DNA from: Bacteroidales bacterium M2
GTDB taxonomy: Bacteria > Bacteroidota > Bacteroidia > Bacteroidales > Muribaculaceae
DNA: 28,015 nt
Assembly (NCBI GenBank): GCA_001689415.1
Contig: LUJM01000092.1
Coordinates: forward strand, 1-28,015
Reading direction: 5' to 3'
A model generated the notes under the pieces. That model made no database searches and had not been told where the DNA came from. It saw nothing but the letters and a program-made list of their open reading frames with translations. The number at the start of each line of letters is the position of its first letter. Position 1 is the first letter of the stretch. The position numbers were made by a program, and so were the translations under genes. Shown here piece by piece: positions 8,805 to 16,422 of this stretch.

Positions 8805-11800
8805 TTATTGCTCTTTTTTAAGCGATAAGTTTACGAGCAACACTGCATGTTCTTTTTCGTCTTTAGGGGCATCTTTTGGTCGCCATGCCACTATAAATCT
8901 AATCGACGCAGAAACTACGCTGTAGCCTTTTTCTGACCACTGCAATAGCTCGCCTTGCATCTTTTGCGACAATTGGCCGACGGCCTTATTTGTACGACAT
9001 TCAAATAGATAGTTATTGTCGAATCGAAGTGCCTGACCTGCTCGTAGAGTGAGAATCTCGGCCTTACGCTCTTTGAAAAAACCGAGATTTACATCTTTAT
9101 GAGATAACTGTAGTATTATCTCATCAGGCATATCGTACTGCTGCAGACATACGTGATGTTCGTCGGCAGGCATCCGGTCGAAAATTGAAGCATCAGTATG
9201 AATGAACAAACGTTCTTTTGCCCGGGTAGCTCCTACGTAATACCGGCGAAGCACTTCATTTTGGATGCTTTGAGGTTTGGTGATGAGCATGTATACATCG
9301 TCGAACTCTCGCCCCTTCGACTTGTGGATAGTAGATACTACTATATCCGTGCCGGAAATATCGCAAAAATCTTCAATCGAAGATTCGAATAAAAACTCCC
9401 TGAAGTCTGTATGATACTTTACCTTATTCGTCTGTTCGAACAAAGAGAGACATCGTTGCAGGTAATGAAGGCTTGATGAATCGGCATACATGGCAAAAGT
9501 TTTTTGTTTTGCCTTCTCCCATATCTCATTCGGAATAACCGGCGTAGTCGTACCGCTATTGATTTGCTTAAGAAACATACGTATCTCGGCCAGATTCCAA
9601 AAGCGTAATCCGTCCATACTCTGCACTAATTTGCTATTCAATCCATTCTTGCGCAATAAAGCAACAAGTATCGCGGCCTCCTCATTGGTCTGGGTCAATA
9701 TACAAGTAGATCCCTCTCGGCGATGAGCCAATAAGTCTTCGACAAGAGGCTGGTACATTATGTGGGACCGGTGATGATGTATGCTTACAAAACCGTCTTT
9801 GTGATTCATCGATATAATCGGATCAGACTTCAATCGTCCCCTTATGCCGCGCACAAAAGCGTTAGCAAAATCGATTACATGCTGTGAACTGCGATAGTTC
9901 TCGGTCATTTCGATGAATCTGGCATCTGATTTATTTAGCAGCTCTGTCATGTATCGGGAGTCCGAGCCTCGGAATTCAAATATATTCTGGTCGTCGTCCC
10001 CGACTGCAATCACGCGCATCTCCTCGTTGAATGTCATCAAGGCATGTACCAAGTTATATTCTTCATCGCTCATGTCCTGAGCTTCATCAATGACTAGTAC
10101 GGTCTTTGCAATACGGTTTGGCTCCACTTCTCCATTACCGATCATCTGCGCCGCCCGAGCCACAACATCCTTGGCGTCGTTGAGATTGCCGATCCTGCCA
10201 AGCAGGTCAAAACAATAAGAGTGGAACGTCTTTATCTCTACAAAATGTGCGGCATTGCCTATCAGGCCGAGTAATCGCTGCTTGAATTCTGTAGCTGCCG
10301 CTCGCGAGAATGTGAGCATCAACAGCTGTTCATGCTTTACATCTTCGAGCAAGAGCAATGATGCGAGCTTATGAACCAACACCCTCGTCTTGCCACTGCC
10401 CGGACCGGCTGCAACCACGATACAGCGAGAGTCCTTGTCGGAGATAATCTGCATCTGTTTTTCCGACAAGGAGCCAAAGATATGTCTGTACTTCTCCGGT
10501 GTGACATTTCGTTCGATTTCGTGCAAACGATCTCCCTTGAAGTATTTCGATACAAAACGCTTATAGTCTATTTGGAAGTAATCTTGCACATACTGCAATG
10601 CGGCATTATAGTCGCGGACCATAAGGTTGGCATATTCGCCCACGATATGTACTTGCTGAATCTTTTGCTTGTAGAACTCGCTGAGCATGCGGTAGTCTTC
10701 CTGCTTATAGCGCAGTCGGCTATCTTTGATGCGGCGGATATCCATGGCATTGTAGAGCACAAGAAAACCACCCTCAAGTTTGAGAGCACCGATTTTCGAC
10801 AGATATAGCAATGCTTCTTCTACATCACCTAACTCCACATCATCCATGGAACACAGCAATGTGTTTCCTTGGGCCTTCAAATCATTGAGCAGTTCTACTA
10901 CAGAGAACTGTACTCCATTCTTTCGATTACTATCTTCTTCCGTTTGCGATGTAAGTTTGTACAACCACCCGATTGTAAACCGGCAAATCTCCATACGCTT
11001 CTCAAAGCGTTTCAGGGTAGATGTCATATCTGCCAGGCAAGTCAACTCAACACTGTGTACGTCGTCGTCTTTCTTATGCGCATAGCCTTTAATCGTCAGG
11101 AAATACAGCAATGTACGTATATCCTTTTCTGTCGCGGTATCTACACCTTCCTTTTGAGCATTGTCGTTTAGCTGCTTGTATGATATGCGGAATGTGTCAG
11201 AGGATAAATGGTCGAGGATATAACGTTCGAGTTTGGTGAAGCGCTCCAACAGGCGTTTGGATTTATGCTCAGATTCCCCGGCATCGTTGAGATAGGCGGA
11301 AATATCCTTCGAATCAGCAAGAATGCCTTCTTGACGCATACGCTCTACGCTTAATACTACCTCGCTCTTGCTAAGACCGAGAATGTCGGCCAGATAATCT
11401 ACTCGTGATTCCGCTTCGGCATCTTGAGCCTTGGCGATATACTTCTGCGATATCAACGACTTTATGATGCGCACGGCTTTCTCTACTTCCTCTTTTTCAA
11501 AAAGCAAGGATTCAGTGATGCGCCGGCGGGCCTCGTCCATATTCTTGACGGTGATACCTGTGGCATAGACGTGTGGAACATTATTCCCTCGTTCAATGTA
11601 GCCTGCCTGCTCAAGTGCCGACAAAGCAGTCCGCACTCGCGTCTCTATATCGGATACCGAGTCGTCCCAACCGGCCTGACGGGCTATCTCCAATGCAGAG
11701 CAACATGCACGCATACGCTGCTTGGTTAAATCCTTGACAGCTTTCCATACCTGCTGTATCTCGCTGATACTTAGTTTTGTCTGATTAAGCAGTACAAAAT

Positions 11801-13679
11801 GCTTATCGAGGTCGGCATCGCAATATAGCACGTAGCAGCGAGCTTCGAGATGCGGGTCACGACCGGCTCGACCGGCTTCCTGGACGTAATTCTCTAACGA
11901 ATCAGAAATATCGTAGTGTATCACCAGGCCTACATCTTTTTTGTCAACGCCCATTCCAAAGGCCGAGGTTGCCACAATTACACGTACCTGATCGGTCATG
12001 AATGCTTCCTGATTGGCAATCTTGTCCTCTGAATTCATCTTGCCATTGAATGGCAGGGCCTTAAAGCCGTCTCGTGTGAGCTTTTCAGCCAATAGCCTTG
12101 TACGTCGGGTGCGGGAAACGTAAACAATCGTAGGGCAGGCTGACTCGGCAATCAACGACCGTAGCTTTATATACTTGTCCTCATCCGTATCGGAGTGGAT
12201 TACAGAATAGCGCAAGTTGGTGCGTGCTGCTGAAGACGCAAAAATCTCAAGGTCGATATTCAATGTTGCCTTGAAGTAGTCGCAGATATCCTGTATTACC
12301 TTTTGCTTCGCTGTGGCGGTGAAACAGGATATGGGTATTGCCTCACGACAGTTTTTTTTCTTTTGGTATTGGCTTATAAATTTGCCGATATATAGATAGT
12401 CGACCCTGAAGTCCTGCCCCCACGATGAGAAACAATGCGCTTCGTCGATTACAATACGTGTGATATGACGAGCCAGCAATATTCGTTCTATCGTATTAGA
12501 CCGCAGCATTTCCGGTGCAATGTAAAGCAGTGACGCGTCTCCGTACAATACTCGTTGAATAGCCTCGGATCGGCTGATTGGATCAAGCAAACCGTTGATT
12601 GTAACGGCATCGGTAATACCGCGCTCCTCGAGGTTGTCTACCTGGTCTTTCATCAAAGACTGCAATGGCGAGATGACGACAGTGAGACCGTGTACCGAAC
12701 GTCCTTCCATTAATGCCGGTAACTGGAAAGTCAATGATTTGCCGCCTCCGGTGGGGAAGATTGCCAGCAGCGATTTATGCTCTATGGCTGCGCGGGCGGC
12801 GTTTTCTTGCAGCGGTTCTCCGTCGTAAGTGCGGAACTCATCAAAACCAAAATACTGTTTCAGCCCCAAATGTACATCAAGGGCTTTGTTGCAATACGAA
12901 CAGCCCTCGGCGCATTTAGTATGTCGCAGAAGTCGCACCAGGTTTTCGACATTCGGATAATGATGCAACACCCATGGCGGAGTAATGGAGCGATGATCTG
13001 TGGTGTTTATCAATGCAAGCGCATATGCCAGTTCGCATGGGTTTTGATTTATTGCACTCTCTATATCTGCATGTTCGCAAATTCTGCCTCGATACTCCGA
13101 CCGGATAGTTTCTGCCAACGAATCTTTACTGCCTACTTTGGCATCGACAAACGCAAAGAATCCCTTGAATTCGTCGAAATCTTGCAGTAGCGTCGAAAAA
13201 ATTATCTGCGAAGAGACCGAAAGGCTTTGCCAACGTGCAACTTCGTCCATCAATAAGTCTCGGGCTTTCTCACAGTCGTTGACCGGGTTGTTAAGCTGCT
13301 CGCTTATCAACTTGTCGTCCTTAAGCAATTTATGATAGGGGCGCTCGGGAAAAAGCAGGGGAGACAAATAAAGTGTATCTACCAACAGAAAACCGGGATT
13401 CGTATCAGCAAACAGATACTTGGCATCATGATTGACAATGTTATGTCCGCATACAAAGTCAACTCCATTCAAAAAAGCCAACAGCTCTCGCTTGTCTGCC
13501 GAATGGAATACCGCGCCGTCCCACCGAATGGCTCCGATATCATGAATCTTATGATCCCTTATCCCTACCTCTGCATCCACAAAACCATATCGAGAGGCAT
13601 CGTGTGATACTTCCTGTGAAACGGTCTGCTTATTGTCTGCTCCGCTTATTGTTGATATGATTTTATTCCAAAAGGACAT
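8805..13679 (-). CDS. DEDD exonuclease-RecQ helicase-UvrD helicase fusion protein
   Basis: A 1624-aa DNA-repair or defence-type protein with three enzyme modules. Numbers count from the ATG at 13679. The N-terminal DnaQ-like domain has acids D35/E37 (FVDAEVG), D85 (GHNIVNHD) and D135 (NNPVNDCEKA). A CxxxCxxC cluster (KCAEGCSYCNK) lies at about 256-263. RecQ follows: Walker A FPTGGGKS (308-315), DEAH (412-415), TATA (453-456) and QEAGRAGRD (600-608). Helical and winged-helix-like sequence continues to ~1060. The UvrD/PcrA helicase has AAGPGSGKT (1090-1098), DEAQD (1198-1202), GDDDQNIFEFRGS (1227-1239) and YYVGATRAKERL (1480-1491). Both motors keep their ATPase residues. The frame extends upstream to a GTG at 13712, but ATG 13679 follows an A/G-rich site and gives a normal protein start. 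It probably processes DNA ends or recombination intermediates in the cytoplasm. Large RecQ-UvrD proteins are known in Bacteroidetes; the biological role here is inference. Confidence 0.9.
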   Translation of the reverse strand: MSFWNKIISTISGADNKQTVSQEVSHDASRYGFVDAEVGIRDHKIHDIGAIRWDGAVFHSADKRELLAFLNGVDFVCGHNIVNHDAKYLFADTNPGFLLVDTLYLSPLLFPERPYHKLLKDDKLISEQLNNPVNDCEKARDLLMDEVARWQSLSVSSQIIFSTLLQDFDEFKGFFAFVDAKVGSKDSLAETIRSEYRGRICEHADIESAINQNPCELAYALALINTTDHRSITPPWVLHHYPNVENLVRLLRHTKCAEGCSYCNKALDVHLGLKQYFGFDEFRTYDGEPLQENAARAAIEHKSLLAIFPTGGGKSLTFQLPALMEGRSVHGLTVVISPLQSLMKDQVDNLEERGITDAVTINGLLDPISRSEAIQRVLYGDASLLYIAPEMLRSNTIERILLARHITRIVIDEAHCFSSWGQDFRVDYLYIGKFISQYQKKKNCREAIPISCFTATAKQKVIQDICDYFKATLNIDLEIFASSAARTNLRYSVIHSDTDEDKYIKLRSLIAESACPTIVYVSRTRRTRLLAEKLTRDGFKALPFNGKMNSEDKIANQEAFMTDQVRVIVATSAFGMGVDKKDVGLVIHYDISDSLENYVQEAGRAGRDPHLEARCYVLYCDADLDKHFVLLNQTKLSISEIQQVWKAVKDLTKQRMRACCSALEIARQAGWDDSVSDIETRVRTALSALEQAGYIERGNNVPHVYATGITVKNMDEARRRITESLLFEKEEVEKAVRIIKSLISQKYIAKAQDAEAESRVDYLADILGLSKSEVVLSVERMRQEGILADSKDISAYLNDAGESEHKSKRLLERFTKLERYILDHLSSDTFRISYKQLNDNAQKEGVDTATEKDIRTLLYFLTIKGYAHKKDDDVHSVELTCLADMTSTLKRFEKRMEICRFTIGWLYKLTSQTEEDSNRKNGVQFSVVELLNDLKAQGNTLLCSMDDVELGDVEEALLYLSKIGALKLEGGFLVLYNAMDIRRIKDSRLRYKQEDYRMLSEFYKQKIQQVHIVGEYANLMVRDYNAALQYVQDYFQIDYKRFVSKYFKGDRLHEIERNVTPEKYRHIFGSLSEKQMQIISDKDSRCIVVAAGPGSGKTRVLVHKLASLLLLEDVKHEQLLMLTFSRAAATEFKQRLLGLIGNAAHFVEIKTFHSYCFDLLGRIGNLNDAKDVVARAAQMIGNGEVEPNRIAKTVLVIDEAQDMSDEEYNLVHALMTFNEEMRVIAVGDDDQNIFEFRGSDSRYMTELLNKSDARFIEMTENYRSSQHVIDFANAFVRGIRGRLKSDPIISMNHKDGFVSIHHHRSHIMYQPLVEDLLAHRREGSTCILTQTNEEAAILVALLRKNGLNSKLVQSMDGLRFWNLAEIRMFLKQINSGTTTPVIPNEIWEKAKQKTFAMYADSSSLHYLQRCLSLFEQTNKVKYHTDFREFLFESSIEDFCDISGTDIVVSTIHKSKGREFDDVYMLITKPQSIQNEVLRRYYVGATRAKERLFIHTDASIFDRMPADEHHVCLQQYDMPDEIILQLSHKDVNLGFFKERKAEILTLRAGQALRFDNNYLFECRTNKAVGQLSQKMQGELLQWSEKGYSVVSASIRFIVAWRPKDAPKDEKEHAVLLVNLSLKKEQ

Positions 13680-13758
13680 CTGCTTTGGTGGTATTAAACA
13701 GGTATACAACACTCTGTCTTTCGGCTTACCTTGCAGTTTTGGCAGAGCATTCCATGTG

Positions 13759-13766
13759 CAAAAATA
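13759..13766 (-). promoter_or_regulatory. promoter -7 element for the helicase fusion gene
   Basis: The minus strand reads TATTTTTG (TAnnTTTG), predicting a start at about 13752 and a leader of ~73 nt to the ATG at 13679. No good -33 TTTG is visible at the expected distance. Confidence 0.5.
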
Positions 13767-13868
13767 ATAATTATTTATGATAATCTCTAATCCGGAGTAT
13801 TTATACCGTGCCTATCTGCAATGTGGGTATTGTGATTGAAATGAAAAGTAGGGCTATGATAGATACAT

Positions 13869-13915
13869 AAAAAAGCACAGCATTGGCTGCGACACCGGTC
13901 GCCCCAATGCTGTGC
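13869..13915 (-). terminator. intrinsic terminator of the C10 peptidase gene
   Basis: A 12-bp perfect stem (13875-13886 with 13904-13915) encloses a second GCGAC/GTCGC stem (13889-13893 with 13898-13902). On the minus strand it is followed by six T residues (complement of 13869-13874). It begins 18 bp after the peptidase stop codon, the expected place for a rho-independent terminator. Confidence 0.85.
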
Positions 13916-13932
13916 TATGGAAGTTGATTAGG

Positions 13933-16299
13933 TTAGAGTGCTACTTTACTTACTTTGCCGTCGGGGCTTACGCGAATGTAGATGTTGCCCTTGGCCGGAT
14001 TCTCTACCTTGCGGCCAAAAGTGTCGTAGTAAACGGCTTCTGCGCTGTCGTCTACAGCCACATTTTCAACACCCGAGAATGTCTGGGCTACGAGTACCGA
14101 AATCGGGTATACTGACAGCGGAGTCCATTCATCGTTGACTTTATACATCAGGTGTGCGAAGTATAGTTCGCCGGCTTCAACATTGTCGAGAATGCCTGTA
14201 AATGAGACTTGTTTTTCGTCTCCGGCAATGAAGTGCATCGGCTCGCTCACTGTGTAGCGAACTGCCTCAAACGGGTCTTTCTTAAGTGAGTAACCTATCG
14301 CAAGCGGGCCTTCGTACTCACCTGCCACAACCTTGATGTTGAATTTCACATTTATGTTTTGCGGGTCGAGATAGTTTGAACCGCTTATGCTGAAATTGTA
14401 GGTCGACATAGAGAGTTTGCCGTATCGGTTGCCTACTGCGATTTTATAAATCGGACTCACAAGTTCGCCGGTATTGGCATTGCCGATTACGATACCATAG
14501 TCGTCTCCGTCGGTTAGTTTGCTCTGGGTTTTGGGGAACGAGGTGTATTCGAAATCGATGGTCTTGCCATGCTCTACGTCATAGCGGACAGCCTCGCCTT
14601 GATCTACGATCTGTAAGTCGCCGTTCTTGTCGAGGGTTACGAATACGGCGCAGATAAGACCGGAGAAATCGGCTGTGCCGACCGACGACATCGAGCCTTT
14701 GATAGTGAATTCCCCGGCAGTGGTAAAGAAGTCCGGGGCTTCTGTTATTTTAGCCTCGATACGTCCGTCCGCTTCTCCCAGACCGAAGTAAATCTTGTTG
14801 CCGGTAACGGTTGCCGGTATATAATTACGTGTCTGAGGCGACATACGCATTTCGCGCCACGAATCTTTTTCGCCGCTGCGCCATAGTGGTGTAATTATAT
14901 ATTCACCCTCGGCAAGGGTCGTGGGGACTGTGTAGCGAATGATGTTGGTCTTATTGTACGGGTTAAAATCATATGTGCCGTTCTGGCTCAAAATATCGAG
15001 AGTCTCTTTGCTTGTTTCATGGTAGAATCGTACGCCGAATTCAAGATTGGGAATGGGTACAACAGAGTAGTTGTTGAATCCGTCTTCAGTTTCATAGCCT
15101 TTAATGGTTACGGATTGACCAAGTTCGGCTTCTATCCAAGGTGTCATCACGCCCTTGCGAGGACCAACGATGTAAGTGTAATTCTCAGTTACACCTTCAG
15201 GGGCTTTTTTGAGACCTCTTATAATGTCTTGACTGTAATTATAGCCGAGAGAGTTGCCTCCGGTGCCTTGTACTGTAGGATTGAGAGCCGAAAGTCGGTA
15301 GTAGCCGTTGCCTCTGCCGCTCCAACCCCAGTTGAAGTGGAAAAATCCGGTTTTTGAATCGTAGCCGTCGCAAACAAAAGCGTGGCCGCCGCCGTCGCCG
15401 GTACCTTCGTAGTATACCGGGCCGTTTTCTGTAAGTTCGGCATATACAAGGTCGGCCCACTCCTCGATTTCGTACCATTCGCGACATTCAAGGCTCATGG
15501 CTTTGCTGTATCCGAGATGAGTCATCAACCCTCGGGCGGCATTGTAGCCCATGGCGCCTGATGATTTCTGGTGGTAGCTCATCTCCGAAGCATAGCCTGC
15601 GGCAAGCATCAGCGTTCCTACTGCATCGATATTCTCCGAGGGGCTGTACTGATAGTAGCGGTCGAGCATCTTGTCCCAGTCGAATTTGATTTTTTCAAAG
15701 TCCAGCGACAGTGTGCCGATATAATACGATGTGTATGATTTCTGTCCGGTTCCTTGTTCCGGCCATTTGTGCCAGTTCATGATCTGGGCTACAGCCGTGG
15801 CAACACAGCCTGTGGGGCAGGGCAGTGCATTGTGGGTCGGGGTTAAGGTGTTGAAAGGCTCGGTCTGGTCCCACAGTGTAGTCAGTTTGGGGGCTACATC
15901 CGGGCGCTGCTTGATTTGAGGTTCGTCAGTAGCGGTTTCTTGTGCGGAGGCATATGCAACCTGGCGGGCGTACTCGTCGAGCCAGTAGCGCATATTGTCG
16001 GGCATGTTGTCGAAATCTAACTCGTCAGTATCCGAATACGCGAGCAATGCCGGGGTACTGTCGTCGGCACTAAGTACCATAAAGCCTTTGTTGGCGGCGT
16101 TGCCAAATACATACACCCTTTCGAGGTCTGCGGTTTTGGCAGAATAAACCAGGCGCGGGGCTTTGCGTACAGAGGCCGGGGCTCGCATGGCGTCGGATGA
16201 AGATGAAAGGCGGCCAAGAGCTTCCTCGGGGCTAAGATGTCGTGCTGTCATACCTATTGTTGCCAGCACGGCCAACGTTGAAAGTAGGTATCGTTTCAT
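13933..16299 (-). CDS. secreted C10-family (streptopain-like) cysteine peptidase
   Basis: A 788-aa secreted peptidase. The signal peptide covers about residues 1-19. A pro-domain follows (about 20-135, including RVYVFGNAANKGFMVLSADD, the usual Spi/C10 propeptide pattern). In the catalytic domain, Gln145 (WDQTEPFN) is the oxyanion residue, Cys165 (CPTGCVATAVAQIMNWHKWP) the nucleophile and His306 (GGGHAFVCDGY) the base, with the FNWGW segment at about 322-326. About 400 residues of beta-rich accessory sequence follow. The C-terminus YDTFGRKVENPAKGNIYI resembles a Bacteroidetes sorting/anchoring motif. Such enzymes are made as zymogens and degrade host or competitor proteins. No C10 inhibitor gene lies next to it. 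The upstream neighbour on the same strand is the large surface protein, separated by a palindrome that probably stops transcription. All catalytic residues are intact. Confidence 0.92.
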   Translation of the reverse strand: MKRYLLSTLAVLATIGMTARHLSPEEALGRLSSSSDAMRAPASVRKAPRLVYSAKTADLERVYVFGNAANKGFMVLSADDSTPALLAYSDTDELDFDNMPDNMRYWLDEYARQVAYASAQETATDEPQIKQRPDVAPKLTTLWDQTEPFNTLTPTHNALPCPTGCVATAVAQIMNWHKWPEQGTGQKSYTSYYIGTLSLDFEKIKFDWDKMLDRYYQYSPSENIDAVGTLMLAAGYASEMSYHQKSSGAMGYNAARGLMTHLGYSKAMSLECREWYEIEEWADLVYAELTENGPVYYEGTGDGGGHAFVCDGYDSKTGFFHFNWGWSGRGNGYYRLSALNPTVQGTGGNSLGYNYSQDIIRGLKKAPEGVTENYTYIVGPRKGVMTPWIEAELGQSVTIKGYETEDGFNNYSVVPIPNLEFGVRFYHETSKETLDILSQNGTYDFNPYNKTNIIRYTVPTTLAEGEYIITPLWRSGEKDSWREMRMSPQTRNYIPATVTGNKIYFGLGEADGRIEAKITEAPDFFTTAGEFTIKGSMSSVGTADFSGLICAVFVTLDKNGDLQIVDQGEAVRYDVEHGKTIDFEYTSFPKTQSKLTDGDDYGIVIGNANTGELVSPIYKIAVGNRYGKLSMSTYNFSISGSNYLDPQNINVKFNIKVVAGEYEGPLAIGYSLKKDPFEAVRYTVSEPMHFIAGDEKQVSFTGILDNVEAGELYFAHLMYKVNDEWTPLSVYPISVLVAQTFSGVENVAVDDSAEAVYYDTFGRKVENPAKGNIYIRVSPDGKVSKVAL

Positions 16300-16388
16300 T
16301 GATAGATCTTAATCTTGGGGTGGTTACGGATAGTATTGTATGAGGATCAACCTCGCCTACTATCGCGATTGTGAATTATAATGTGAAA

Positions 16389-16416
16389 GACAGTGGGCAC
16401 ACGTGTGCCCACTGTC
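16389..16416 (-). terminator. 28-bp perfect palindrome, probable terminator
   Basis: GACAGTGGGCACAC at 16389-16402 is followed at once by its exact reverse complement at 16403-16416. It sits 7-34 nt after the stop codon of the large surface protein gene. On the minus strand only a short TTT tract follows, so termination may be incomplete, or the site may act by RNA folding or protection of the 3' end. Confidence 0.6.
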
Positions 16417-16422
16417 GGTATG

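Noticed and set aside
13680..13712. GTG start giving an 11-residue longer helicase fusion
   Set aside because: The ATG at 13679 follows a better ribosome-binding context. The extra residues (LYTCLIPPKQ) look like translated leader.
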